Assembly: GCA_018883635.1 (NCBI GenBank) | Contig: JAHLFT010000024.1 | Span: 1-38,509, forward strand | Source of the DNA: Candidatus Lactobacillus pullistercoris | Lineage (GTDB): Bacteria; Bacillota; Bacilli; Lactobacillales; Lactobacillaceae | DNA: 38,509 nucleotides | Reading direction: 5' to 3' | Shown here: one piece after another, positions 1 through 8,562 of the stretch | Position numbering within the stretch: the first letter of the stretch is position 1 | Layout: every line of letters begins with the position of its first letter | Made by a program: the position numbers and the translations under genes | Notes under the pieces: generated by a model | What the model was told of the DNA's origin: nothing | Seen by the model: only the letters and a program-made list of their open reading frames with translations | Databases searched by the model: none

Positions 1-195
1 GTTGGACTTTCTTGGCTTCATTTAAATGCTTTATTAGTAAAAATTATCGATCAAATCTTGGTCGGTATTTTCAATTATTTGACCACAAGATCAGTCTTTC
101 AAAAGCAAGAACACACAATGATCGAACGTGCCAAGATTAGAATTCAAGAGCAAAAAATTAAACATAATCAAGCAAAAAAAGAGAATGAGAGATAA
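1..195 (+). CDS. C-terminal fragment of a membrane protein, possibly GtrA-like (5' end outside window)
   Basis: An open frame runs from base 1 to a TAA at 193-195 and gives 64 residues with no start in the window. It begins with a hydrophobic stretch (LLVKIIDQILVGIFNYL), then TTRSVF and a charged Gln/Lys/Glu-rich tail. A last membrane helix ending in N-Y-x-x-T-R-x-x-F resembles the end of GtrA-family four-helix proteins, which often sit near cell-surface polysaccharide genes; wecB lies next door on the opposite strand. The family call is a guess from this short motif, but the existence of the coding end is well supported by the terminator directly after it. Confidence 0.45.
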   Translation, partial: VGLSWLHLNALLVKIIDQILVGIFNYLTTRSVFQKQEHTMIERAKIRIQEQKIKHNQAKKENER

Positions 196-216
196 TTATT
201 TTCCTCATTCTTTTTT
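174..216. terminator. Bidirectional terminator between the partial membrane gene and wecB
   Basis: Inverted repeat GAATGAG (183-189) / CTCATTC (204-210) is flanked by an A-run on the left and a T-run on the right. It can therefore stop transcription from both convergent genes. Confidence 0.7.
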
Positions 217-218
217 CT

Positions 219-1361
219 TTATTCAAAATTCTCAGGACGTTCAACTTTATCTTGATTAAAGTAGTAATAAATTGCATCCATAATGCGTTCACTGGCATGT
301 CCGTCGCCATATGGGTTCTTAGCATTTGCCATCTTATCATATGCTTCTTTATCCTCAATGAGTGTTAACATATTCTCTCTAACAGAATCTACTTGTGTCC
401 CCACTAATTTTAAAGTCCCAGCTTTTACACCTTCAGGACGTTCAGTAGTATCACGCAATACTAAAACTGGTTTGCCCAGACTTGGTGCCTCTTCTTGTAC
501 ACCGCCAGAGTCCGTCATGATAAAGTAGCTGCGCTTAGCCAAATTATGGAAATCAACAACGTCAAGCGGTTCAATCAAGTGAATGCGGGGATCGCCGCCT
601 AAAACTTCATTTGCTACTTCTCTGACTTTAGGAGACAAATGAACTGGATAAATTACTTCGACATCGGAATTGGAATCAATTACTTGCCGCATCACTTTGA
701 AAACCCGGCGCATTGGTTCACCCTGATTTTCTCGTCTGTGCATAGTTACTAAAATAACCTTATTACCTGGTGTAATTTCATCCAAAACAGCATGATGATA
801 ATCTTTTTGAACGGTTTGCTCCAAAGCATCAATTGCAGTATTTCCCGTCACAAAGATATGATTTTCCTTGTGATTTTCTTTAATTAAATTGCTCTTAGAT
901 AATTCAGTTGGCGCAAAATATAAATCGGCCAAATCATCAGTCATTTGGCGATTCATCTCTTCAGGGAACGGTGAATACTTATTCCAGGTTCTAAGCCCTG
1001 CCTCAACATGTCCTAGCGTGGTTTGTTGATAAAAAGCAGAAAGCCCGGCTGCAAAACTAGTCGTCGTATCACCGTGAACCAGCACAACGTCTGGCTTTTC
1101 TTCCTTGATGACCTTTGACAAATCAATCATCACTTTTGAAGTAATATCTTCTAAAGTCTGATTCTTGTGCATAATATTAAAATCGTAATCAGGCTTAATC
1201 TTAAAAATATCCAGTACTTGGTCAAGCATTTCACGATGCTGTGCACTAACAACGGTAACCTCTTCAAAACGCTCATCTTTTTTTAGTTTTAAGACCAATG
1301 GGGCCATTTTTATCGCTTCAGGACGAGTACCAAAAACAGTCATTACTTTTATTTTTTTCAT
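219..1361 (-). CDS. wecB: UDP-N-acetylglucosamine 2-epimerase (non-hydrolysing)
   Basis: A 380-residue protein of the usual family length, which interconverts UDP-GlcNAc and UDP-ManNAc in the cytoplasm for teichoic acid or polysaccharide linkage units. The N-terminal FGTRPEAIKMAPL motif, HGDTTTS, HVEAGLRT, PEEMNR, HRRENQG and the C-terminal TDSGGVQEEAPSLGKP nucleotide-binding segment are all present. The acidic residues and His known to matter in E. coli WecB are therefore retained. A small membrane-protein gene lies 12 bases upstream on the same strand, so the two are probably co-transcribed. No truncation or unusual feature is seen. Confidence 0.95.
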   Translation of the reverse strand: MKKIKVMTVFGTRPEAIKMAPLVLKLKKDERFEEVTVVSAQHREMLDQVLDIFKIKPDYDFNIMHKNQTLEDITSKVMIDLSKVIKEEKPDVVLVHGDTTTSFAAGLSAFYQQTTLGHVEAGLRTWNKYSPFPEEMNRQMTDDLADLYFAPTELSKSNLIKENHKENHIFVTGNTAIDALEQTVQKDYHHAVLDEITPGNKVILVTMHRRENQGEPMRRVFKVMRQVIDSNSDVEVIYPVHLSPKVREVANEVLGGDPRIHLIEPLDVVDFHNLAKRSYFIMTDSGGVQEEAPSLGKPVLVLRDTTERPEGVKAGTLKLVGTQVDSVRENMLTLIEDKEAYDKMANAKNPYGDGHASERIMDAIYYYFNQDKVERPENFE

Positions 1362-1373
1362 TAATAAAGTCTC

Positions 1374-1568
1374 CTATACCAGTAACGGATTTTTAATTAA
1401 AAAATAAGCAATAATTACAACCAATACCGCACAAATTATAAAAATCGTTACTAAGAATTTGCGTACTTCAATAGATTGTCTTTTATCAAAGCAAAAAACT
1501 AAAGAAAAGCAACCAATGATAATTAACGCTGCTGCTAATAATAAATACAGCATGGATTTTTCACTCAC
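1374..1568 (-). CDS. Small hypothetical membrane protein (64 aa)
   Basis: The 64-residue product consists almost entirely of two membrane helices (about residues 6-26 and 37-58) joined by a short charged loop (FDKRQSIEVRK). I do not recognise a family. It ends 12 bases before wecB on the same strand and follows tRNA-Arg, so it likely shares a transcript with wecB. The spacing and clean two-helix pattern argue for a real gene, but function is unknown. Confidence 0.6.
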   Translation of the reverse strand: MSEKSMLYLLLAAALIIIGCFSLVFCFDKRQSIEVRKFLVTIFIICAVLVVIIAYFLIKNPLLV

Positions 1569-1593
1569 TAACTAAACACATTAAATATTATAA

Positions 1594-1667
1594 TGACCCT
1601 GGTGAGATTCGAACTCACGACACACGGTTTAGGAAACCGATGCTCTATCCAGCTGAGCTACAGGGCC
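1594..1667 (-). tRNA. tRNA-Arg (anticodon CCU)
   Basis: The reverse strand folds as a complete cloverleaf. The acceptor stem is GGCCCTG/CAGGGTC, the D-arm has AGCTGGATA, the anticodon loop TTCCTAA reads CCT (decoding AGG), and the T-arm has GTTCGAATC. The discriminator is A and no CCA is encoded. The first anticodon-stem pair is a U-U mismatch, otherwise pairing is standard. Confidence 0.95.
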
Positions 1668-1722
1668 GATCATGAATTAACTTTATCATAAAATAAAAAT
1701 CAATTCATCACAATAATATATT

Positions 1723-3051
1723 TTAATATTCTCGACTAAAAAAAGTTCTTGGGTGAATGCTATCTTCAATTTTATCGGCGGCAAAAACAAACGGTGCCCA
1801 AATAGCAAGTGCAATCAACATATTTACAATGGCGAAAATGATAGCACGCGGATCATAATTACATGCCAAGAATGAGTTTAAAACTGGTGGCACAATCGAA
1901 GGAACTGCCACTTGCACCGGATTAACTAAGCCCATAACAGTTACCCAATATGAAAAAGCAACATTAACAATTGGGGCCACCACAAAAGGAATAAAATACA
2001 CCGGATTTAGCACAATTGGTAAACCATAAACGATTGGTTCACTGATATTGAATATTCCGGGAGCTAATGCAACTTTTGCAATCGTACGATAATCCGTTCG
2101 CTTAGAAAACAGTAAAATCGCAATTATCAACATTAACGTACCACCAGTTCCGCCAAACCAGGCAAATGAATCAAAAGAGCCCCTTACCCAAATAAACTGT
2201 GGAACAACACTATTTCTAGCATCAGTAACATTGACATTTTGCGCAGTCAACCAAATTGAATCTAGAATCGGTGATAATACCCCTAAACCATTTAAGCCAA
2301 AGAACCAGAAAACCTGAATCAATAATGTAACAAAAAGAACCATCCCGAAGCCCTGGCCCATTTTTATGAGTGGAACCTGAATTGTATTAAGCAGCCAATT
2401 TCCAAAATAAGTTCCAGTAATAATTTGGAACATATAATTAATTGTACCAATACAGAAAAGAGAAATAATACCGGGTAAAAGTGAATCAAAAGCAACTTGT
2501 TCAGCATGTGGCATATTGGTATTTAAATGAATCATTATGCGTGCTTTATAACAAATTAAGTAAACAGCGAAACCACCCGAACCAAACAAAATCGCTGTAA
2601 AAATTCCAGTTGTGGAAAACTGTGAAATATCAAAAGCTTGTCTAATTGTGACATTACTTCCATGCAATTTTATTTGAGCAAAATTAGCTACACTCATCAT
2701 AAAGCTGGCTAAAGCAATAATAGCCCCTGCTAAACGATTAGCTTCATAAGTTTTAGCAAGTTGATAACCTAATGCTACTACTAAAAATAAAGCAAAAAGT
2801 GAAAAACTACCACGCCATACAATGTAACTAATATCTCCTAGAGGCTTAATTATTGTCGCAAAATTGCTCCATCCTAACTGTGTTTTTGCCAGAAGAATGA
2901 AACTTTTGATCAAAACTGCAAGTGAGCCAGCAATTGTAATGGGAATTACTGAAACAAATGCATTTCTTAACGCCACTAGCCAACGATTTTGTGCTAAATG
3001 ATTAGCAAGCGGCAATATATTATCTTCTGACCATATTACTAAGCGATTCAT
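1723..3051 (-). CDS. PTS system EIIC component, cellobiose/lactose-type
   Basis: This 442-residue polytopic membrane protein is of the size and layout of EIIC domains of the Lac/cellobiose PTS superfamily (CelB/LacE). It forms the sugar-translocating channel that hands substrate to EIIB. It has about ten hydrophobic segments, the early RNAFVSVIPITIAGS segment and the NISEPIVYGLPIVLNP motif typical of the sugar-binding region. No EIIB or EIIA domain is fused or adjacent, so partners must come from elsewhere. Its ATG overlaps the helicase stop codon (ATGA), indicating translational coupling. The substrate cannot be read from the sequence. Confidence 0.88.
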   Translation of the reverse strand: MNRLVIWSEDNILPLANHLAQNRWLVALRNAFVSVIPITIAGSLAVLIKSFILLAKTQLGWSNFATIIKPLGDISYIVWRGSFSLFALFLVVALGYQLAKTYEANRLAGAIIALASFMMSVANFAQIKLHGSNVTIRQAFDISQFSTTGIFTAILFGSGGFAVYLICYKARIMIHLNTNMPHAEQVAFDSLLPGIISLFCIGTINYMFQIITGTYFGNWLLNTIQVPLIKMGQGFGMVLFVTLLIQVFWFFGLNGLGVLSPILDSIWLTAQNVNVTDARNSVVPQFIWVRGSFDSFAWFGGTGGTLMLIIAILLFSKRTDYRTIAKVALAPGIFNISEPIVYGLPIVLNPVYFIPFVVAPIVNVAFSYWVTVMGLVNPVQVAVPSIVPPVLNSFLACNYDPRAIIFAIVNMLIALAIWAPFVFAADKIEDSIHPRTFFSREY

Positions 3052-4271
3052 TTATTTACCTTCAAATAATGGGGATGATAACCCTTATTTTTATTATTTC
3101 TCTTTTTCTTTTTATGTTTTGTTTTAGGTTTAGATTGCTCGACAATTTTATCTTTTTTATTCTTTTTCTTAGGTTTATGAGTCGATAAATGGTAACCAGC
3201 AAAATAAGCTCGTTTAATTTCAACTTCATCAGCTAATAATTTCTTTAAATCACGAAAGTCGTGATCGTCACCCAAACTAACGACAAATCCTTCTTTATTC
3301 ATTCGGCCAGTTCTTCCTGCACGATGCAAATAAGTATTTACATTCCGCGGAATATCAAAATTGATGACATAAGTTAAATCAGGTATATCTAGGCCTCTAG
3401 CTGCAAGGTCAGTTGCCAAAAGTAATTTAGTTTTTCCAGTTGCTAAATCATGTAAAGCTGCTTCTCTTCTTTTTTTACTAAAATCATTTGCCAACAAATC
3501 AAATTTTGTTTTCGTATGTCCAAATATTCCTGCAAATTTCAACATATTTTGATTTGAATCGAAAAACAGAATTGCTTTAAAATGATCTAATTTTGTCATC
3601 TTTTGCAAGAACTCAATTTTATGAGCATTGTCAACTTGTAAAAAATATTGTTTAGTATTTGATTTTTGACTCTTGCGCACGTCAATTAATAAAAATGTCC
3701 GCGCAAAAACTTCTTCAGCATTTTTAGTTATATTAGAATTGGTTGCTCCAAATAACAAAATTTGTGAATCCGAAGTCATATTTTGTCCGAGAGAACTCAA
3801 TAGTTCCATTTTGGTAAATTCCAAAATATCATCGGCTTCATCAATTACTAAAGACTTAATTTGATCAATTTTAATTCTACCGCTTGAGAAAAAGTCGAAA
3901 AATCTACCTGGAGTAGCAACAATTACTTCAGGATGATTTTTCTTCAGTAATTCCTCTTGTCTTTTTCGATTACCAGCACCAACTAAACTAGCAGTCGTTA
4001 AATCTAATACTCTAGTAAAAGGATCGATTGCCTTACGAATCTGAACCGCTAATTCGGTAGTTGGTGCAATAATTACTACACTATTTGCTTGTCCAACTTT
4101 AGCATTTTCAAGCACAGGTAAAGCATAAGCAAGGGTCTTACCAGTCCCTGTTTTTGCTAATGCAACTACACTTGCACCATTTAAAATTGCTTCATAGGTG
4201 TCTTTTTGAATTAATGTTGGTTTATCTTTATGTTCTTTGGTTAGAACTGCTTTAATCTTTTCTTGATACAT
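3048..4271 (-). CDS. DEAD-box ATP-dependent RNA helicase
   Basis: The 407-residue protein has two RecA-like domains: Q-motif region around residues 18-30, Walker A AKTGTGKT (39-46), PTTELA (Ia), TPGR (Ib), DEAD (144-147), ATDLAARGLDIP (286-297) and HRAGRTGR (316-323). Motif III is GAT (175-177) instead of SAT. The tail after about residue 365 is very rich in Lys/Asn and probably binds RNA. It should unwind or remodel RNA in the cytoplasm, as CshB-like helicases do in Gram-positives. Its start overlaps the upstream GH25 stop (TAATG) and its stop overlaps the EIIC start (ATGA), so it sits in the middle of a coupled operon. Confidence 0.92.
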   Translation of the reverse strand: MYQEKIKAVLTKEHKDKPTLIQKDTYEAILNGASVVALAKTGTGKTLAYALPVLENAKVGQANSVVIIAPTTELAVQIRKAIDPFTRVLDLTTASLVGAGNRKRQEELLKKNHPEVIVATPGRFFDFFSSGRIKIDQIKSLVIDEADDILEFTKMELLSSLGQNMTSDSQILLFGATNSNITKNAEEVFARTFLLIDVRKSQKSNTKQYFLQVDNAHKIEFLQKMTKLDHFKAILFFDSNQNMLKFAGIFGHTKTKFDLLANDFSKKRREAALHDLATGKTKLLLATDLAARGLDIPDLTYVINFDIPRNVNTYLHRAGRTGRMNKEGFVVSLGDDHDFRDLKKLLADEVEIKRAYFAGYHLSTHKPKKKNKKDKIVEQSKPKTKHKKKKRNNKNKGYHPHYLKVNK

Positions 4272-4978
4272 TATTGTGTTAATTGTCCATACCTCTGTTT
4301 ATATTGTGCTACTGAACCATTATAAGAATACATCGTCACATTGTTATCTAAGCCAGCAACGCCTTTAACTCTTCCCTTAGTAGTATATCGCCAAAAGGAA
4401 TAATTAATCTTATTAGGCTCTTTTTTTCCATCAGTTAAGAATTTAGTATTTGCTGGAAAATATGAATGATAATGATAACTCACAGCTACCATTACTTTTT
4501 TTTGACAATTTTGAAATAAACGAACCAATTTAGCCATTGATTTTAAATAGGATTTAGATAAATTATCCGTTACAGGTTGCAACAGAATTGGGAGTGAACC
4601 TGTATTTAACCCGACTTTTTTGATAAAAAATTCATACTGCTGTCTAGCCGTAGATTCATTGCTAAAGTATATTTCTGACCCAAAGGCCAAATTTGTTCCC
4701 TGAATTTGATCTCGGTAAGACAAAAAATTATCATCAAAATAAGATCGTCCTTGTGTACTACGCAAATAAACAAACGAGATACCATTATCTTGCAACTGGT
4801 GAAGATCAATATAATCAAATTCCTGATTTAACTCAATTCCTATTGCACTTGTATTGGAATTACTAGGTAAAGTTGTTTGTTTTTTTAAATTTAAGAAACC
4901 GATAAAAAGACATGCAATTGCTAAAACAAGGGCAGTCAGAATTAATGGCAGAGTAAATTTATGACCAAATCTTTTCAT
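4271..4978 (-). CDS. Membrane-anchored GH25 (lysozyme)-like protein, probably catalytically inactive
   Basis: The start is placed at 4978 because AAGGAG lies six bases upstream; an ATG at 5017 in the same frame has no such site. The 235-residue product has one N-terminal membrane helix (about 10-28), then a GH25 fold: GIEL (47-50), NGISFVYLRSTQGRSYFDD, and YSFWRYTTKGRVKGVAG near the end. GH25 muramidases normally show GIDVS and an LDxE-type strand carrying the acidic catalytic residues. Here these read GIEL and LLQPV (132-136), so the catalytic Asp/Glu pair appears missing. It may bind rather than cut peptidoglycan. It is first gene of the unit with the helicase and EIIC. Confidence 0.8.
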   Translation of the reverse strand: MKRFGHKFTLPLILTALVLAIACLFIGFLNLKKQTTLPSNSNTSAIGIELNQEFDYIDLHQLQDNGISFVYLRSTQGRSYFDDNFLSYRDQIQGTNLAFGSEIYFSNESTARQQYEFFIKKVGLNTGSLPILLQPVTDNLSKSYLKSMAKLVRLFQNCQKKVMVAVSYHYHSYFPANTKFLTDGKKEPNKINYSFWRYTTKGRVKGVAGLDNNVTMYSYNGSVAQYKQRYGQLTQ

Positions 4979-5086
4979 ATTTTTCTCCTTCTTAACTATT
5001 TTAACTAATCTCTTCATCTATACCAAGTCAATAATATCCTGTATAATATAGCCAGTTTAATTCTGTTTTTTCTGAAAGGTGATTTA

Positions 5087-6406
5087 ATGAAAAGACAAAT
5101 CTCTTTTACTCAAGCTTTGGCCACAGTAGTTGGTTCCGTAATTGGTGCTGGCGTATTTTTTAAGATTGGAACAATTACTGCTCAAACTGGAAGTACCTCA
5201 ATGACACTTTTTGTGTGGATCTTAGCTGGTTTAATTTCTATCGCTTCTGGTTTGACTATTTCAGAAATTGCGGCCAGTTTAAAAGTTAATGGCGCAATTA
5301 AATATCTTGATTACACTTATGGCCGCGTTTGGGGGTTCTTATTTGGCTGGGCTCAAATGATCGTTTACTTTCCTGCTCAAATAGGCGCACTTAGCTCTAT
5401 TTTTGGCGTTCAATTTGTTTCCTTGTTTGGATTACCAGCAGATAAAGCAAATTTAATTGCAATTATTTTGGTTTTATTTTTATTTAGCATCAACTTAATC
5501 GGAACTAAATTTTCTAGTAAAATGCAATCAATTATTACTGTGTTAAAATTAATTCCAATCGCAGTAATTATCATTTGGGGATTTTTTAATTCACAAAAGC
5601 TCAGCTTCCCACTTTTCCCATTAACAGTTGGTAAAGGTCAAACTTTTACAACCGGATTAAGTCAAGGACTTTTATCAGCTCTCTTTGCTTTTGAAGGTTG
5701 GATTGTTGTAACAAATTTGGCTAATGAAGTAAAAAATCCCGAAAAAGATCTTTCCCGTGCTATTATCGGTGGTTTATCGATTATTACTTTAATCTATGTT
5801 TTGATCAATTATACTTTTTTAAGCATTTTACCTCTCGATAAATTAGTCAATAATAATAACGCCGCTTTTCAAGCTTCAATTAAATTATTCGGCCAATTTG
5901 GTGGACAATTGGTCACAATTGGAATCTTAATTTCCGTATACGGTGCGGTCAATGCTTTTATGCTCACTGGAATGAGAACGCCTTATATTTTAGCACAAGA
6001 TAACCTGCTTCCGTATTCAAATAAAATTGGTAAAACAAATATTCATACTGGTGTCCCAGTAATAGGTGCAATTATTGTTAACGTGATTGCGGTCATCATG
6101 ATTATTCTAGGTAATTTTACCGTTTTAACCGACATGCTTGTATTCGTAATGTGGAGTTTCAATACAATGCTTTCAATAGCGGTTTTCGTCCTTAGAAAAC
6201 GTGAACCTGAATTGCGGCGTCCATTTGTTGTGCCCTGGTATCCAATAATTCCTATTGTTTCAGTTATAGGCGGTCTTTTTATTATCATTTCTACTATTAT
6301 CAATCAATTTATTTTATCCAGTATTGGAATTGCTTTAACCATATTAGGTTTACCGGTCTATTATTATCAACAAAGAAAAAATCGCGAACAGGAATTAAAA
6401 GACTAA
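5087..6406 (+). CDS. APC-family amino acid permease
   Basis: The 439-residue protein has twelve predicted membrane helices and the APC signature near the N-terminus (TVVGSVIGAGVFFKIG), followed by EGWIVVTNLANEVKNPEKDLSRA in the middle, typical of YfnA/SteT-like amino acid transporters and exchangers. The start ATG follows AAAGGTGA. It is transcribed divergently from the GH25-helicase-EIIC unit across a gap of about 110 bases; a TATAAT at 5042-5047 may be its -10 box, though no good -35 is seen. Substrate is not decidable from sequence. Confidence 0.9.
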   Translation: MKRQISFTQALATVVGSVIGAGVFFKIGTITAQTGSTSMTLFVWILAGLISIASGLTISEIAASLKVNGAIKYLDYTYGRVWGFLFGWAQMIVYFPAQIGALSSIFGVQFVSLFGLPADKANLIAIILVLFLFSINLIGTKFSSKMQSIITVLKLIPIAVIIIWGFFNSQKLSFPLFPLTVGKGQTFTTGLSQGLLSALFAFEGWIVVTNLANEVKNPEKDLSRAIIGGLSIITLIYVLINYTFLSILPLDKLVNNNNAAFQASIKLFGQFGGQLVTIGILISVYGAVNAFMLTGMRTPYILAQDNLLPYSNKIGKTNIHTGVPVIGAIIVNVIAVIMIILGNFTVLTDMLVFVMWSFNTMLSIAVFVLRKREPELRRPFVVPWYPIIPIVSVIGGLFIIISTIINQFILSSIGIALTILGLPVYYYQQRKNREQELKD

Positions 6407-6425
6407 TTATCAAATTCAAAAAAAG

Positions 6426-6458
6426 AAAAAGCATGGAAAATCAATTTCCATGCTTTTA
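6426..6458. terminator. Bidirectional terminator between the permease and hpt
   Basis: A perfect stem GCATGGAAA (6431-6439) / TTTCCATGC (6445-6453) has a 5-base loop, an A-run before and T-run after. It serves both convergent genes. Confidence 0.85.
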
Positions 6459-6466
6459 TTATTATA

Positions 6467-7033
6467 TTATTTTGCGTATTTATTAATGATTTCTGGCTTT
6501 AAAACTCCTATATAAGGAATATTTCGATACATATTAAGAAAATCTAGACCGTAGCCAACTACAAATTCATTACCAACTTTAGATCCATAATAATCAACAG
6601 TAACTTCTGTTGTGCGTCGTGCTTCTTTATTCAATAAAGCACAACACTTGACACTCTTAGCGCCACGTTCTTTAATTAAATCCTTCATATATTTAAGTGT
6701 TAGACCTGTATCAACAATATCTTCGATAATGAGGACATCTCTATCCTTAACATCAGCACTTAAATCAGTAATGATCTTCACTTTACCAGTTGATTCAAAG
6801 CCATCGCCATAACTAGAGACATCTAAGAAATCAAGTTGATGAGCCACATTCATGTGTCTAGTAACATCAGTTAAAAAGTAAATAGCACCTTTTAACGCAC
6901 CAACAACAATTGGCTTTTTACCAGCATAATCTTCAGTTAATTCTTTGCCAAGACGTTCACACATCTCATGAATATCATCTTCAGAAAATAACTTATGATC
7001 AATAATTTCATCAATATTATCGCTTTTTACCAT
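6467..7033 (-). CDS. hpt: Hypoxanthine(-guanine) phosphoribosyltransferase
   Basis: The 188-residue enzyme converts hypoxanthine or guanine plus PRPP to IMP or GMP in purine salvage. The PRPP-binding motif VLIIEDIVDTGLTL is intact, with the flexible-loop region SSYGDGFESTGKVKI and the C-terminal FVVGYGLDFLNMYRNIPYIGVL that contacts the base. Length matches the family. The start ATG follows AAAGGACAAGATAA. A second, divergent hpt copy is present at 37159-37704, so the window carries two purine PRTases. Confidence 0.95.
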   Translation of the reverse strand: MVKSDNIDEIIDHKLFSEDDIHEMCERLGKELTEDYAGKKPIVVGALKGAIYFLTDVTRHMNVAHQLDFLDVSSYGDGFESTGKVKIITDLSADVKDRDVLIIEDIVDTGLTLKYMKDLIKERGAKSVKCCALLNKEARRTTEVTVDYYGSKVGNEFVVGYGLDFLNMYRNIPYIGVLKPEIINKYAK

Positions 7034-7096
7034 TTATCTTGTCCTTTGCTAAAATCATTAATAAACTCTTTGATAAAAGTGATTATAACATCTTTA

Positions 7097-7125
7097 AACA
7101 AAAAAAGCGCTAAAGTTCGCGCTTT
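7097..7125 (-). terminator. Terminator downstream of the CorC/HlyC-type gene
   Basis: On the minus strand AAAGCGC and GCGCTTT (7119-7125 / 7104-7110) pair around an 8-base loop and are followed by a run of T. Confidence 0.8.
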
Positions 7126-7138
7126 CATTGCCTAAAAT

Positions 7139-8494
7139 TTATTCATTACTTTGTTTTTCTTTTTCAAGCTCTTTATTTTCTTCGGGCTTTACGATAAACC
7201 ACCGCATAAATCCTTGCTCAATGTTATCTAGTTTGAATTCATAACCTTCTAGAGAAACTGTTTCGTTCTTTTTAAGACCAGGATAATGTTCCATCATATA
7301 ACCACCGATTGTAATGATGTCACTATCTTGAAAACTCTTCAAATCAGTGTGGAAGTAACGTTCAAAGTCATACAGGGTAGTTTTCCCAGAAACGTGAACT
7401 TTTCCTTCTTTATCCTTAATGATATAGTCATCAGAAACGTCATCAATCTCATCTTTAACAGATCCGAACAATTCTTCATAAATATCCTTATCGGTTACAA
7501 TCCCACTGGTACCACCATATTCGTCAACTACTAAGACAATAGGTGTGTGTTTCTTGATCATCAAATGAAGAATATCCTGAATTGGCATTGATTCTGGAAC
7601 CGTAATGATAGTTCTAATAATTCTTGTTACAGGTACATTAGCATCAACTTGATTTTGTTGAACAATGTCAAATGCATAAACATACCCAACCACGTCATCT
7701 TTATCATTGTCGCGGACAACAGGAAAACGACTAAAACCTTTTTCTAGATACATCTTTAAAGCTGTTTTGATCGTTTCTGTGGAATTAAGAACTGTTAACC
7801 GAGTTCTATCAGTCATGATATCCTTGGCAACTTTATCATTAAGCTCAAATGCCCGTTCCATATAAGTAAGATCATACTTATCCAAGGATCCACCATGAAC
7901 CGCATTTTGTGAAAGCTTAATAATTTCTGATTGAGAATAAATCTGATTCTCTTCATCAGCTGGTTGAAAACCAAGTAATTTTAAGAGTCCATTTGAGCTA
8001 CTATTTAATAGCCAAACAAATGGATAAACCAAAGTATGGAACCACTGAAGTGGAGTTATAATGCCCATCAGCATTTTAACCGGCATATCAATGGCAATAT
8101 TTTTAGGAACAATTTCTGTTACTACAACTTCCAAATAAGTTAACAGAATTAAACCTAAAATTGCACTAACCGATTTTACTAATGAAGAATTCATCGGTGT
8201 TAAATTAAATAACTTTTCAAGAATGGCAGCAATTGTATCTGCAGAAAACCAACCCAAAATGGCTCCTACCAAAGTAGTACCAACTTGAGTAGTTGACAAA
8301 TATTCATTTAAATTGCGAACCATATGCAAAGCACGTTTTAATTTTTTCTTATTGCCCTGATCATTGGCAAGCATATCTTCAAGCTGACTTGAACGAGTTT
8401 GAACTAATGCGAACTCAGCAGCAACAAAAAATGCAGCAAAAACAAATATTACTAAAGTTGCAATTAAATTTTCTATAATTTCGGGATCACTCAA
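7139..8494 (-). CDS. Hemolysin-family (TlyC/CorC/HlyC) CNNM-CBS membrane protein
   Basis: The 451-residue protein shows the standard order: an N-terminal DUF21 (CNNM) domain with four hydrophobic segments to about residue 190, a CBS pair around 200-330 (DIMTDRTRLTVL; IVLVVDEYGGTSGIVT), and a C-terminal CorC_HlyC domain from about 345. Family members are linked to Mg2+/Co2+ export or tolerance rather than true haemolysis. The start is a TTG preceded by AAAAGGTGA, since no better ATG lies near. It appears monocistronic, with its own terminator downstream. Confidence 0.92.
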   Translation of the reverse strand: MSDPEIIENLIATLVIFVFAAFFVAAEFALVQTRSSQLEDMLANDQGNKKKLKRALHMVRNLNEYLSTTQVGTTLVGAILGWFSADTIAAILEKLFNLTPMNSSLVKSVSAILGLILLTYLEVVVTEIVPKNIAIDMPVKMLMGIITPLQWFHTLVYPFVWLLNSSSNGLLKLLGFQPADEENQIYSQSEIIKLSQNAVHGGSLDKYDLTYMERAFELNDKVAKDIMTDRTRLTVLNSTETIKTALKMYLEKGFSRFPVVRDNDKDDVVGYVYAFDIVQQNQVDANVPVTRIIRTIITVPESMPIQDILHLMIKKHTPIVLVVDEYGGTSGIVTDKDIYEELFGSVKDEIDDVSDDYIIKDKEGKVHVSGKTTLYDFERYFHTDLKSFQDSDIITIGGYMMEHYPGLKKNETVSLEGYEFKLDNIEQGFMRWFIVKPEENKELEKEKQSNE

Positions 8495-8562
8495 AATATT
8501 GTCACCTTTTTATAAAATTATTAGTAAAACTTACATCTTCATTTTACCATTCTTGAGTTTAG

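Noticed and set aside
6043-6303. 86-codon minus-strand open frame inside the permease gene
   Set aside because: It is a shadow of a conserved membrane-protein gene, with low-complexity Ile/Thr content and no ribosome site.
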